A DNA stretch of 64,000 bases from an uncultured Draconibacterium sp. GTDB taxonomy: Bacteria; Bacteroidota; Bacteroidia; Bacteroidales; Prolixibacteraceae. Below, piece by piece: positions 36,698 to 46,803 of the stretch. Position 1 is the stretch's first letter. Each line of letters starts with the position of its first letter. Under the pieces are notes generated by a model. The model was not told where the DNA came from. It ran no database searches and was given only the letters and a program-made list of their open reading frames with translations. The DNA lies in assembly GCF_963676735.1 (NCBI RefSeq), contig NZ_OY781464.1:715001-779000 (forward strand), written 5' to 3'. Made by a program: the position numbers and the translations under genes.

Positions 36698-39541
36698 TTA
36701 TTGGATTTGTTTTTGAGTTATTTCAGAAATGGTAACCGGCCCCAGCAAACCAGAAGGAAGTGGTTGCCAGTGTGCGGCTGTAAAATTCCCATCTTCGCCT
36801 CTGTTTTCGCGTAAATGGGCGGCAAAATTGATGTTGTAAAATTTCTTATAATTAACACCATTTTTATCCATGTCAATAATTCGGTTTGCCATGAGGTTGG
36901 TAACCTCCACTTCCAGGACGTTTATGGTTTGCAATAATTCTTTTGGCAAAACAATCTGGAATGTTGGTCCAACCAGTGTTCCTAGTTTTGTTCCGTTGAG
37001 TTTGATTATTGCCGATTCGTGAACAACACCCAAATCGAGTAATAAATCTTTCGGCAAGTCGGTAGCTAGCTCAAAATTAGTTAAGTATGTTGCGGTTCCC
37101 GAGAACTTTGCTAGTTCTTCGGAAATGCTTTCCCAACCTTGAAGCTCGGCTAGTTGCAAAGGCTTAGGTAGGTAGGGACCGCCTTTTTCAAATGTAATTT
37201 CCCAGGAATTATTAATTTCCTTTTTTACTGAAGAGCTTTCCCAAACTGGATAGTCAGATGCTGTAACCCGAGCGTTATAACTCTGTAAAATCAAAGTTTC
37301 TCCGGGTTTAAGCTGTAGATGTACTTTCGTTGATTTATTTTCATTTTGCGTTAGAGCATTTCCGAAAGTTTTATTCATGGGGTTAAACCAAACTGCTTCC
37401 TCCTCAGCTGAATTTAAGGCTACCCATTGGTCAATGTTTTTATCGGTCCAGTTGCTAATAAAATAGCAGGTTCCTTCGATTCTTTTTACACGGTTAAACC
37501 ACAGGCCAAGTTTCGATAGTTCTTCAGGTAAAACTTTCACTTCCTTTAGTAATAAGTCAATGTTACTTCCTGTGAAAACCTGTCCGTTTCCTTTTTTAGC
37601 GATTGCAACCTCCTGAGTCGATTTAAACTGCAAACGCTGGATAAGTTCTTTTACCTCATTTTCTTTTGCCTGGAAATTATTAAATCCGGGAACTTTAGTA
37701 GGAATTTGGTTTTGGAATACGATGTTTGCGCCGGATTCTGCCAGCTTCATAAGTTGCTGTAACGTTGACAACGAAAGGAATTCACAAGCAGGAATAAGAA
37801 TGGTTTTGTATGTCGCTCCTTTGGATTTTATGGCTCCGTTTTCAACCGACAGTTTTGCAATCTGTTTGTCGGAAATATAATCGAAAGTATATCCTTTTTC
37901 TAGTAAACTATAACTGATTTCTTTTGTCAAATCTTCAGTGTGCATGCCAAAATGGGGCAGGTGTTCTTTTGTGCGTTTGGTCCATGCATCGTAAATGGGG
38001 AAGTAGAGTAAGATATCATTATCAGGCTCTGCATTTTGCATGAACGATTGACAGTTGGCTACGTATTCATTAACCGTTTTTAGCTCGTCCCACCAGGTGT
38101 TGGTTGGGGCAAAATGAACGGCTGCATAAAACATCCAGCCTGGCCATTTGTCCTCAATTGGCGAATAGGGTGTGCCGTGGTAAACAATGTGATTTACGCC
38201 GTGTGTTAAATACATATCGGCATTTTGTTTTACATCGGCGAGGTTGCTTAAAAAGTGTTCGTTTAACCAGGTGGCAGCTTCGCAGGCAACCAAAGGTTTA
38301 CCTGATGTATGTGCAGCCGAAGTTGCCATTTTTATGCGCATGGGGTCGGTGCCTTCAGTTTCGGGAATGTGGCTGGCTTCGTACAAATCGAGAATTGCAG
38401 CCGGAGAACCGTGGGCCTGGTTACGTATTGTGGCGTTATGCGATTCAGCCCAATCGGCCCACACTTTTGTGAATTTCTCTAAAATTAAATCGGAAAGTGT
38501 TTCACGATAATCGCATAAAACGCGATGGTTGGTTTCTTCATCCATATCGCCAAATAAGGCCGGTAAATGGTTTCGCAAATCATAACCACGGCGCTTTTGA
38601 AATTCTTCAAAAAATAATGGTGTCCAGTTGGCATCGCCACTTGCATCATCAACTTCGTATGAATCGTTAAAAAAGGCACGCAAACCAGTTAAATCAATAT
38701 TTTCTGCATTTTTATCGAAGTCGGACAAAAACACGTTTAGCGCTTCTTCCGAGAAGTGGTCGATAACATTTCCTTCGCCACCGGTTCCTGCACGTTCTAC
38801 CATTTTGCCATGCCATCCCTGAAAAACAGCGTATAAATTCCATGTTCCTGCAGGAGCTGTCCAGTTCAATGCTCCGTTTGCGTTAACGGAGTCGGTTAAA
38901 TTTAAAGTTTCGCCTTTTTCGTTGTAAGCCATGAGGGTTTGCAGCGGAAGTGGCGTTTCAAAACGAACCTGGTCGAGTGCCAATTCCTGCAGGTTTGTGT
39001 TACTGCTGATTGGGAATTTAACCTCAGAAATATCTACCCTTTTTCCTACTGCTCGGACCAAAGGTTCCTGAATAAATTCAATTTTTTCGGATAATTGTTC
39101 TCCTTCCTTCAAAATGAATTTTTTATACTGAACATTTTTGCAGGCATGTTTGGCACTAATCCAGGGGCCCCCGAATGGCCAGCCCGAAGCATTTGCTAAA
39201 TCAACACCCAAACCTAAACGTTCCGATTCTTTCAGGGTATGTTCAAACATCACCATCCACTTTTTCGATTGAAAAGAGATGGATTTATCTTCGTCACCTT
39301 TTACATCGTAAATTGGTGTTATTTCTACACCTCCAAAACCTGCTGCAGCTAGTTCTTCAAGGTTGGCAGTTATATTTGCTTTATCAACAGCGCTGCCGTG
39401 CCACCACCAGCGAGTCCATGGTTTGGTTTCGATGGTGTGTTCGGGCCATTGCGGAGTAACTGTTGGTGTGCAGGTACAAAAAGCAAAAGGCATAAAAAAG
39501 AAAAGGGCATAAACGGAAAGAACGGAGAGGTACTTTTTCAT
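36698..39541 (-). CDS. GH106 alpha-L-rhamnosidase
   Basis: A 947-aa secreted enzyme (signal peptide then FCTCTP). It matches GH106 alpha-L-rhamnosidases: RWWWHGSAVDKANITAN at about residue 43, GFGGVEITPIYDV, LGLGVDLANASGWPFGGPW, RNQAHGSPAAILDLYEASHIPETEG and the C-terminal beta-sandwich with LGTLVGPTFQ and NLMANRIIDMDKNG. GH106 removes alpha-L-rhamnose by inversion and is common in rhamnogalacturonan loci. A Bacteroidota promoter-like motif lies just upstream, so it may head a five-gene operon running to the DUF4450 gene. Confidence 0.88.
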   Translation of the reverse strand: MKKYLSVLSVYALFFFMPFAFCTCTPTVTPQWPEHTIETKPWTRWWWHGSAVDKANITANLEELAAAGFGGVEITPIYDVKGDEDKSISFQSKKWMVMFEHTLKESERLGLGVDLANASGWPFGGPWISAKHACKNVQYKKFILKEGEQLSEKIEFIQEPLVRAVGKRVDISEVKFPISSNTNLQELALDQVRFETPLPLQTLMAYNEKGETLNLTDSVNANGALNWTAPAGTWNLYAVFQGWHGKMVERAGTGGEGNVIDHFSEEALNVFLSDFDKNAENIDLTGLRAFFNDSYEVDDASGDANWTPLFFEEFQKRRGYDLRNHLPALFGDMDEETNHRVLCDYRETLSDLILEKFTKVWADWAESHNATIRNQAHGSPAAILDLYEASHIPETEGTDPMRIKMATSAAHTSGKPLVACEAATWLNEHFLSNLADVKQNADMYLTHGVNHIVYHGTPYSPIEDKWPGWMFYAAVHFAPTNTWWDELKTVNEYVANCQSFMQNAEPDNDILLYFPIYDAWTKRTKEHLPHFGMHTEDLTKEISYSLLEKGYTFDYISDKQIAKLSVENGAIKSKGATYKTILIPACEFLSLSTLQQLMKLAESGANIVFQNQIPTKVPGFNNFQAKENEVKELIQRLQFKSTQEVAIAKKGNGQVFTGSNIDLLLKEVKVLPEELSKLGLWFNRVKRIEGTCYFISNWTDKNIDQWVALNSAEEEAVWFNPMNKTFGNALTQNENKSTKVHLQLKPGETLILQSYNARVTASDYPVWESSSVKKEINNSWEITFEKGGPYLPKPLQLAELQGWESISEELAKFSGTATYLTNFELATDLPKDLLLDLGVVHESAIIKLNGTKLGTLVGPTFQIVLPKELLQTINVLEVEVTNLMANRIIDMDKNGVNYKKFYNINFAAHLRENRGEDGNFTAAHWQPLPSGLLGPVTISEITQKQIQ

Positions 39542-39587
39542 AGCTCAATATTGTTAGAATAGTAGAGAAGTATTGCGCAAAACTCCT

Positions 39588-39619
39588 CAAAATTATAGGT
39601 TTAAGTGTTTGCTGTCAAT
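39588..39619 (-). promoter_or_regulatory. Candidate promoter of the GH106 operon
   Basis: On the minus strand ATTG (39619-39616), a 20-bp spacer and TAATTTTG (39595-39588) resemble TTTG-N20-TAnnTTTG with one mismatch in the -33 box. It gives a leader of about 40 nt before the GH106 ATG. Confidence 0.45.
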
Positions 39620-39642
39620 TATTAATTTTGCAAACATGAGTA

Positions 39643-41724
39643 TTATTTTAGCTTCCAAACCAGCACATCGGCAGTGCCTAACGGTTGTTCTCCAATCATT
39701 ATTTCTGTTCCTGCCGGTAGTTCAACTTGGTATGGTTTATCTGAATAGTTTACTGCAATTCCAAAACCATCTCGGTAATCGGTCATCAAACCTTCCGGGT
39801 AATTTTCTGTTTTAATATTTAGGCGGGCAAACAGTTTTTTTAGAACCTCGGATTCAAGTTTTCCATTGTGGCTGTCGGCACCAACATAAGTTACGCTACC
39901 TTTTCCTAAGTGGTTAAAAGTAACTGCTGTTTTGCCGGCATAAAAATCGCCGCTATAGCTTGCCCAGGTCTCAGTTGCTTCATCCGGATTTAATATATCT
40001 CCCCAGGTTGTCCATGCATACTTTTTATCATCCATAAGAATTGTATCGGGTGCATAGGTTCTCAGTAAATCATAAAATTCAATTTCTCCGCCAATTAGCT
40101 CGTACAAAGGTTCGGCATGTTTGGCCTCCCAAAGGTGTCCCAGTTCATTTTGGTGTCCGGTTCTACACGACATTACCAAATTCCCACCGTTTTTAACGTA
40201 AGTAGTAAGTTTTCCGATTGTTTGCCTACTCATTTGCTGGAATGCCGGAGCCACAATTACCGGATATTGTTGAAAATTCATTGTATCGCGAATAAAATCA
40301 ACGGGGGCACCCAAAGCTTTTAAGGTTTTGTAGTACTTTAAAATATGTGCTTCGGTATTCCAGGCAAGTGTTTGTTTATTGTTGTTTATAGCTACGGTAT
40401 TGTCGGGGTTGTACAAAATTGCGGTTTTTCGGTTTTGGTAATCCTGCGGAATTTTTCCTGCAGAAGGGGAATCGCGAAGCACTTGTATTTCTTTAATAAA
40501 TTGCTGGTATTCCAGTCCTCCCGGTGTTGGAGTAACGCCATCCGGGCCAACAATGCCATAGTGGTATTGTTCGTAGCCATAAATTGGTGCACGAAAACGA
40601 TAGGTACAGGTAAATTTACTACCTCCGGCAAAAACATGCCACAACCAAAGTCGTACTGCACCCGGCAAGGGTTGCGAGTTGATGGTTCCCCAGTTTACCT
40701 GTCCGGGTTGGAGTTCCATAACGCCGTAAATTGGTGTTAAAGGCCTGAAATAGTCGTTAGCCATGGCAATGCGCGAATATTCGCCTACCCGATAGCCTTT
40801 TTTACCAATGCCCTGGTGTTCGCCATAAATCATGTAGCGGGTGTAGGTTATAAAATCAAGTTCAGTGCTGGCACCAATATAGCGTGCATCGTAATACGGT
40901 ATATAATTGCTTGTTATCCACTGGCTGGGGGTGGCGTATTTACGGATTACCCGGGCTTGTTCATCCAAAAAACTACTGGTTTCGTAATCGCAAAAACGAC
41001 TATGATCCAGACGTTGGTATAAATTCATTCCCCACTGCGAGTGGTTCGGAATATTTATTTCATCAAAAGTACTGTAAGTTCCGCTCCAGAAATTCGTCCC
41101 CCAGGCCTTGTTTAGGGTTTCAATATTTTCGTATTGCTCCTTTAGCCAGTTTCGGAATCGGTTTTGTGCATCTTGTCCAAAATCAACATTTGTAGCGGGT
41201 TCGTTATCCAGCTGCCAACCACAAATGCGGTTGTCGTTGCCATAATGTTCGGCCAGTTTTTCAATCATTTTTAGGGCATAACTGCGGTAATAATTGTTCG
41301 AGAACGATGCGTGTTGACGTGCTCCATGGTCCATTTTTGTTCCGTTTTCATGCTCTTTTAAAATATCAGGATGCTTGCGCACCAGCCAAACGGGTGGGGT
41401 GGCGGTAGAGGTGCACATAACCACTTTAAGCTTGTATTTGGCAGCAAGGGCAACGGCCCTGTCAAGCCATGAAAAATCATACACTCCTTCTTGCGGTTCA
41501 AGCTGCGCCCATGCAAATTCAGCAAAATGCGTGAATTCAAATCCCATCTCTGCCATTTTTTTGATATCGCGTTCCCACTGGCTTTCGTCCCAATGCTCGG
41601 GGTAATAATAGGCACCTACCGTGGTTAAATCTGATGAGGGAAAAAACTTGTTTTCCTGTGATTGTACCTGTAAAGAACAGACAAGAGAAAGAATGAATAG
41701 CGAATAAAAAAGTTTTGATTTCAT
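39643..41724 (-). CDS. GH42 beta-galactosidase, secreted
   Basis: A 693-aa enzyme with a cleavable signal peptide. Family GH42 features are clear: YYPEHWDESQWERDIKKM at the start of the TIM barrel, CTSTATPPVWLVRKHPDIL, the acid/base Glu in GWQLDNEPATN and the nucleophile Glu in VMELQPGQVNW. The trimerisation domain (about 420-620) and a small C-terminal beta domain follow. GH42 enzymes release galactose from beta-1,4 or beta-1,3 galactan oligosaccharides, fitting rhamnogalacturonan-I side chains. Gaps of 101-140 bp on both sides and a -7 motif upstream suggest it may be transcribed separately. Confidence 0.9.
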   Translation of the reverse strand: MKSKLFYSLFILSLVCSLQVQSQENKFFPSSDLTTVGAYYYPEHWDESQWERDIKKMAEMGFEFTHFAEFAWAQLEPQEGVYDFSWLDRAVALAAKYKLKVVMCTSTATPPVWLVRKHPDILKEHENGTKMDHGARQHASFSNNYYRSYALKMIEKLAEHYGNDNRICGWQLDNEPATNVDFGQDAQNRFRNWLKEQYENIETLNKAWGTNFWSGTYSTFDEINIPNHSQWGMNLYQRLDHSRFCDYETSSFLDEQARVIRKYATPSQWITSNYIPYYDARYIGASTELDFITYTRYMIYGEHQGIGKKGYRVGEYSRIAMANDYFRPLTPIYGVMELQPGQVNWGTINSQPLPGAVRLWLWHVFAGGSKFTCTYRFRAPIYGYEQYHYGIVGPDGVTPTPGGLEYQQFIKEIQVLRDSPSAGKIPQDYQNRKTAILYNPDNTVAINNNKQTLAWNTEAHILKYYKTLKALGAPVDFIRDTMNFQQYPVIVAPAFQQMSRQTIGKLTTYVKNGGNLVMSCRTGHQNELGHLWEAKHAEPLYELIGGEIEFYDLLRTYAPDTILMDDKKYAWTTWGDILNPDEATETWASYSGDFYAGKTAVTFNHLGKGSVTYVGADSHNGKLESEVLKKLFARLNIKTENYPEGLMTDYRDGFGIAVNYSDKPYQVELPAGTEIMIGEQPLGTADVLVWKLK

Positions 41725-41760
41725 TGGATAGTTTTTAATGCAGTGATGTTAATGATGGAA

Positions 41761-41768
41761 CAAATTTA
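41761..41768 (-). promoter_or_regulatory. Candidate -7 element for the GH42 gene
   Basis: The minus strand reads TAAATTTG (TAnnTTTG), 37 bp before the GH42 ATG in a 140-bp gap. No matching -33 box was found. Confidence 0.35.
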
Positions 41769-41864
41769 TAGCATCCACAAAAATGTAAAAAAAGAATAGT
41801 ATGTATTTTATGACGATCAAATTTTATTACTTTTTAAAAGGTTTTATTGAAAATATACCAGCTA

Positions 41865-44612
41865 TTACTTCTGTTTTTTTGTATCTATTTGAAAAACCGG
41901 ATGTTCATCTGGAATTTGATCACCTATTAATTCCAGCAATTCAATGGCATTTAAACACCATTGTGCTGTGTGGTTTGTTGATACTCCCTGAACTTCGTAA
42001 ACCGGTTTTAATAATAAGGGATTATTCACAAAATTTAAATCAAAATTAGTATAACGTTGCTGGTATGGTTCCGGATTCAGAAAATAACTCCATGCTTTTT
42101 CGGCATATTTTTTTTCTCCTGAAATTTTGGCATAATAGGCAGGCAGGCGAGCGTACCAGGTTCCCTGCTGACCTAATTTTGCAGCAACTCCCAGTTCGTT
42201 TTTAATAGTATCAGCAGACGCTCCATAAAGTCTGCAAAACTGCAACCATAACTTATCCCATCTTTTATTGTTAAGCAGGGGCGAAAGCTCGAAAGCAACC
42301 TCCGGGCCTCCCATTAAAACCGACAGGTGAGATGATCCAATGGCATCTTTATCCAGTTGAAATAAGTTTTGCGTTGCCGGATTGTAACCCATTGCTGCAC
42401 CTTTCCCTGAGAACAAGCCATAGGGCATTTCTGCAAGATCGTTTACACCAACCAAAATCATATTTTTATATTTTTCGTCGCCTGTGCGTTCCCATTCGGT
42501 CATCCAGTTGCCAATCAGAGCGAGCCAGTCGGGGCCCATTCTTGCATGTGTTGGGTATTCTGATTGATCGAGTATCTTGCGTAAAGGATCAATTTTACCA
42601 ATGGCTTTATTCGAGCCCTCCACGGTTGCCCGCATTAAATCGCCAGTGCGTTCGTCGGTGGTGAGGTAATAATAAAAACGTGATAGTGCAGCCTGGGAAA
42701 TTCTTACCTCTTTTGCACCGCAGCCCCAGTGCCGAACATTATGTCGCGAGCCCAAGCCCGCAAAACGCCCTAAATGGTACACGTCAACTTCGCCATTGTG
42801 TCGGGTCATTGCCTCTGCCATTCGAAAAATTTCGGCTTTCCCCGATCGCAAATATGAATACCAAAGCCACATGTTTGGCATTAATTCGGTGTTGTCCCAG
42901 GCATAACCACCAATATCGTATCGCCAGGTATGACGTTCACGATCGTAGGCGTGCATTACATCGCCAAAATCCCAGAATCCATACCAATTACGCTGTTCTA
43001 CTTCCAATTGATAATAATTAAATGCCTTGTCCAGTTCGTTTTCCAGCCAGGCCTTTCCTTTTGAACTCTTGTCGGGTAAACTCCAGGCCCCAAAAACCGG
43101 AATACTATGAATATACTCGGGAGTTGCTGATAATAATGCCGGATTGTTACCTTGTTTTGTCAGAGCATTAAGTGTTTGAGCTGAAGGTACATCAGTAGAT
43201 GCAAATAACAGTAGCTCGCTTGTGCGGCCTACACCGGTAGCAATACTGAAACCGGGTTCCACATCTTCGTAACTGGCTTCGAGGTTATGTCCGTACGCCA
43301 GGGTGTCGTAATGGCGCATATCCATTGCCTCGGCATCGGGCGACCACAACCATGTTTTTAATTTTGCCGTGTCCGTTTTTGCATGGCATATTTCGAGGGT
43401 TGATGGGAATGATTGCCAAAAACTACGCATGCACACCGCTAAACCACCTGAAACATCGCCAACAAAAGCAAGCCCTGACGCGCGGCCACCTGCTCCCGCA
43501 TCAATCCAGGCACTCTGGTCGTTGGTTCGTTTTCGTACTCTAAAACCAGAGGCATTTGCCTGATACAATTTAAAGTCGTTCCACGATGCCCAGTGTTGCG
43601 TTAAGAACTGTTCTTTTTCGGTTAATGATTCTCTGTTAGGAATACGTTTTCCCTGAAGTTGTCTGGGATAAGTTTCTTTGTTCGCCATCGATCGACGCCC
43701 AACAAGCGGCTGAACAGGTTCTGCCCATAATCCATCTTTCTCTGCAGAAAATCTTACATGCCGGTTATAAAATTCTTCATCCAGCGGTACATCAAATACC
43801 AAACCGATTCCGCGCACAAAATCCTGGTTCTGATCTCCATCGTAAATAAAAGTATGCATGATTTTTACCGATTGTTGACCGGCGTAAAAATACAAGCGTA
43901 TAACAAAAGGAAACAGGCTTTTGTCTCCTCTTTCAGACTGGTGGTTGCCTTCAATTTTTATAACCGAACGCACCGGGCTATGCTGTTCGATTGTTACTTT
44001 TGAGGTATTACCGATAAGTTTCTCCTTTATGGGTTGGGCACCGTATTCAGTTTCAGGACCATCTTGTACAATACAAACCAGCTCTGCTCCAGTTGAAACT
44101 TCTTTGTTATGTATTTTTATTGAATTGATGATTTGTTTCCCCATGCGAGGAATCCTGCACGTTATAAGCCCGGTATTTACTTCTATTGCATCATTGGTTT
44201 GTTTTACTTCTATTTTTGGCAACAACTCATTTGTTGTTGATGCATCGCCAGGGATTAGCCTAAATTCTGAACCAGATAACGAATCAACAACTGTGCTTAG
44301 TCCAATCCATTTTATGGAGCCATCGGGCCAGTAGGCGAGAGGCCAGGATTGTACTGGCATCGAATCGCCATTTTCATCTTTTAGAAGGTATTGGTCATCA
44401 GGTTTAACTTCTCCTTGTTTGAACGGAACCCCCCAACTTACTCCGGTCGCAATAGTTGGAGCTTCTTCTCCGAGCCATTTGATTATTACAGGTTGTTTAT
44501 TTTGTGCACTGGTGTTAGTACACGTAAAAGAAATGCCGAAAATGAAAAACATGCCTATAACTGGCAATTTTAAGGTAAAACAGCGTGAAATAAACTTGAG
44601 AACAGTATACAT
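41865..44612 (-). CDS. Exo-rhamnogalacturonan lyase-like protein (YetA/PcRGLX, PL26-like)
   Basis: A 915-aa exported protein. The N-terminal domain (about 40-150; VSWGVPFKQGEV, PVQSWPLAYWPDGSIKW) and the central and barrel regions (GLVFDVPL, YGFWDFGDVMHAYD, DIGGYAWDNTELMPNMW, HLGRFAGLGSRHNVRHWGCG) fit the YetA/PcRGLX family. Known members split unsaturated disaccharides from the end of rhamnogalacturonan-I by beta-elimination (PL26), producing substrate for GH105. Length is similar to YetA. It is 19 bp after the PL22-like gene, in the group GH105-DUF1961-PL22-PL26. I am fairly sure of the family, less of the exact activity. Confidence 0.7.
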   Translation of the reverse strand: MYTVLKFISRCFTLKLPVIGMFFIFGISFTCTNTSAQNKQPVIIKWLGEEAPTIATGVSWGVPFKQGEVKPDDQYLLKDENGDSMPVQSWPLAYWPDGSIKWIGLSTVVDSLSGSEFRLIPGDASTTNELLPKIEVKQTNDAIEVNTGLITCRIPRMGKQIINSIKIHNKEVSTGAELVCIVQDGPETEYGAQPIKEKLIGNTSKVTIEQHSPVRSVIKIEGNHQSERGDKSLFPFVIRLYFYAGQQSVKIMHTFIYDGDQNQDFVRGIGLVFDVPLDEEFYNRHVRFSAEKDGLWAEPVQPLVGRRSMANKETYPRQLQGKRIPNRESLTEKEQFLTQHWASWNDFKLYQANASGFRVRKRTNDQSAWIDAGAGGRASGLAFVGDVSGGLAVCMRSFWQSFPSTLEICHAKTDTAKLKTWLWSPDAEAMDMRHYDTLAYGHNLEASYEDVEPGFSIATGVGRTSELLLFASTDVPSAQTLNALTKQGNNPALLSATPEYIHSIPVFGAWSLPDKSSKGKAWLENELDKAFNYYQLEVEQRNWYGFWDFGDVMHAYDRERHTWRYDIGGYAWDNTELMPNMWLWYSYLRSGKAEIFRMAEAMTRHNGEVDVYHLGRFAGLGSRHNVRHWGCGAKEVRISQAALSRFYYYLTTDERTGDLMRATVEGSNKAIGKIDPLRKILDQSEYPTHARMGPDWLALIGNWMTEWERTGDEKYKNMILVGVNDLAEMPYGLFSGKGAAMGYNPATQNLFQLDKDAIGSSHLSVLMGGPEVAFELSPLLNNKRWDKLWLQFCRLYGASADTIKNELGVAAKLGQQGTWYARLPAYYAKISGEKKYAEKAWSYFLNPEPYQQRYTNFDLNFVNNPLLLKPVYEVQGVSTNHTAQWCLNAIELLELIGDQIPDEHPVFQIDTKKQK

Positions 44613-44631
44613 AAATATTAATCTATAATTC

Positions 44632-45981
44632 TTAATAACGGTTTAACCATTGTTTGGGAAGAGGTACAATACAAATGTTCATTGAGCGATTATCCTCTGA
44701 AAGCATTGCCGACTGGATTTGTATTTTTGTTCCGTCGGGGCTAAATGTGGGATGAACGTGATCTTTAGCCGAACTTTTATGACCTGTTGAGAGCAAAATC
44801 ATTTCTCTGGTTTTTCTGTCTATCAGGTAAAGATTTCTGTCAAAATCATCGCCGGTTGCAAAACGTCCGTCTGAAGAGCCACTAACGTGCCAGAATCCAC
44901 TTCCTGTTAGCGTTTGACCCACAATCAACATTTCTCTAGTTCTAAGGTTGACAATCCCCAGCCCTGTTGGTTTTTCGCGTGTTCCGCAAGGACCCCATTC
45001 GCTTTCCTGTCCCGGATTGGCCCCATAAACACCAGTCGCTTCTTTATACTCAGTTATTGATGAATTGGGGATGGCACGATGTCCCATTATAGCTATGGCT
45101 ACTTCATCTGGACCGATAACTGCTTCGTGAGTTACCCATTCGTATTTTGATTCCGGGTAAAGCGGCCGAAGTCCGCTTCCATCAGCGTTAACCAACCAGG
45201 TCCGTTGTGGTGATTTTCCACCGGTTTCCCAACAGAATATTATCTCTCCTGATTTCCAAAAATTACTTTGAACATGTCCAACCTGAAAGGGAACCGAAAC
45301 AATGTATTTTGTCTCTCCGGTATTAACATTTATAGCTGCTATGCCACCTGGGCCCGCACCCATATTTCTTGGTCCAAAATTCTTTTCAATTTTTGTGTCT
45401 TCCGGTAAATACTGAGCTGCTTTTTCTTTACCTACCGAGAAGTAAATCCATTCTTCGTTGGCATCTAATGCCAATTCTGTGCTGGCTTGCATTTCTTTTG
45501 GTATCGATCCGCAAATGCGCTGATAATTTTCGGCTGGTTTGAGATTCCCATTTTCACTGTGTGTAAATAACTTCTGAAGGTCAACTTCAATCAGTTTTTG
45601 CAGCTCATTTTTGTCATCTTCAGCTGGCTTTCTCCAGTAAAACAAACGCATCGATTTTCGGGCAACACCAAGCGTTCCTGAAAAGCCACCTTCGGTAACC
45701 TGCACAATATCTCCCGTTTTTTCATTTACAGCCATTGCTTCTCCCTTCACTCTGTCTGACCGGAAGATTAACCATTTACCATCAGAAGTCCACTGGTTAT
45801 GTGTGGGGTATATTTTAGAATCATCTGCTGCTGTGGAAGTTAAAAAAATAAGTTCAACACCAGTTACCGGATCTTTAACGATTTTTTTCTCTGACGGGAA
45901 ACGAGTTCCTATTTGCCCATTGCTTGTAAAAACAGTTAGAATGAGTGTAACGAGCGCTAATAGAATTTTGATTGTTCTCAT
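44632..45981 (-). CDS. PL22-like oligogalacturonate lyase, exported
   Basis: A 449-aa protein with a signal peptide and a TolB-like beta-propeller built from repeated blade motifs (THNQWTSDGKWLIFRSDR, HVSGSSDGRFATGDDFDRN, HVHPTFSPDGTKIQIQS). It most resembles oligogalacturonate lyases (Ogl, PL22), which use Mn2+ bound by propeller histidines; His residues in GHVQSNFW, FWHVSG and DHVHP are plausible ligands. The usual Ogl is cytoplasmic at about 390 aa, so an exported, longer form is noteworthy. It overlaps the DUF1961 gene by 4 nt. Confidence 0.65.
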   Translation of the reverse strand: MRTIKILLALVTLILTVFTSNGQIGTRFPSEKKIVKDPVTGVELIFLTSTAADDSKIYPTHNQWTSDGKWLIFRSDRVKGEAMAVNEKTGDIVQVTEGGFSGTLGVARKSMRLFYWRKPAEDDKNELQKLIEVDLQKLFTHSENGNLKPAENYQRICGSIPKEMQASTELALDANEEWIYFSVGKEKAAQYLPEDTKIEKNFGPRNMGAGPGGIAAINVNTGETKYIVSVPFQVGHVQSNFWKSGEIIFCWETGGKSPQRTWLVNADGSGLRPLYPESKYEWVTHEAVIGPDEVAIAIMGHRAIPNSSITEYKEATGVYGANPGQESEWGPCGTREKPTGLGIVNLRTREMLIVGQTLTGSGFWHVSGSSDGRFATGDDFDRNLYLIDRKTREMILLSTGHKSSAKDHVHPTFSPDGTKIQIQSAMLSEDNRSMNICIVPLPKQWLNRY

Positions 45982-46778
45982 TTTTTCTGGGATATTTTGA
46001 AATTAGAAAAACGCGATGAACGTGTAAACATCAATCGTAAGCCTATTCTTCCTTCCTCAATAATTGGTAAATCAGGATTGTTGAATTGGCAGTAATAACT
46101 TTGTTCGTTATTGGAAATTCGCATAAAAATCTTCCTGTTGGTCTTTATAACCGTAATTTTGTGTGGAACTCCAGGAGCAAAAAGTCCTTCCGGGTAATAA
46201 TCGGGATGCAAATCTGTCCCTTCTAAACCTTTTTTATGTGGCACATAGCGTCGTGCGCGCAGGTATGATTTTCGATTATCTCCACTATTGGGAAAAGCTG
46301 CATAACTGATATGATAGGTATTCATATGGTCGAAATACATGCGCATCGCCGGAATTTTTCGAAGATCATTCCATTTGGTAATGTCTTCGGAAAAAGGTTC
46401 TTTGCCACTTCCGCTTGCTTGTATGTAAAGAATATTTACACAACGTGTTTCGAAATCGAGTCGCGTGAATTCATATTCTATTTTCAAATCTCCTTTGAAA
46501 GATTCCTGAGTCCACAATACCATGTGGTGAGCATCGTTTTTGAATTGAGGACCAGCGGTAAGTTGCATCCCGTTTTTATCGTTACTAACTGCTGCTATTT
46601 CACCATCCAGAAACCAGTTTCTTTCCCAGTTACCAGTGCAGGAATCAGTAAAAATCGTTTCCCAATTCTCTTTATTGGCTTGTGTAAAGGCTTCTTTTGA
46701 AATACCATTTTGCTGAGCAAAGCACACGACAGCACTACATAAAAGCAGAGGCACAAATGCCATTATGGTTTTTCTCAT
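45978..46778 (-). CDS. DUF1961 family protein (YesU-like), exported
   Basis: A 266-aa protein with an N-terminal signal peptide (MRKTIMAFVPLLLCSA). It resembles Bacillus YesU, whose gene lies in the rhamnogalacturonan cluster with YesR and YetA; YesU has a concanavalin-like beta-jelly-roll fold. Signature stretches are DAHHMVLWTQESFKGDLKIE, FDHMNTYHISYAAFPNSG and GRIGLRLMFTRSSRFSNF. Its reaction is not established; carbohydrate binding or a lyase role is likely. The in-frame ATG at 46826 would overlap the GH105 gene and lacks a signal at its start, so the ATG at 46778 is preferred. Confidence 0.72.
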   Translation of the reverse strand: MRKTIMAFVPLLLCSAVVCFAQQNGISKEAFTQANKENWETIFTDSCTGNWERNWFLDGEIAAVSNDKNGMQLTAGPQFKNDAHHMVLWTQESFKGDLKIEYEFTRLDFETRCVNILYIQASGSGKEPFSEDITKWNDLRKIPAMRMYFDHMNTYHISYAAFPNSGDNRKSYLRARRYVPHKKGLEGTDLHPDYYPEGLFAPGVPHKITVIKTNRKIFMRISNNEQSYYCQFNNPDLPIIEEGRIGLRLMFTRSSRFSNFKISQKK

Positions 46779-46803
46779 TGTAAAATTTCTTTGAGACGTA
46801 AGT

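Noticed and set aside
42332..43021. Plus-strand ORFs of 110-113 codons inside the YetA-like gene
   Set aside because: Antisense frames within a conserved gene; composition unlike a real protein, no motif.
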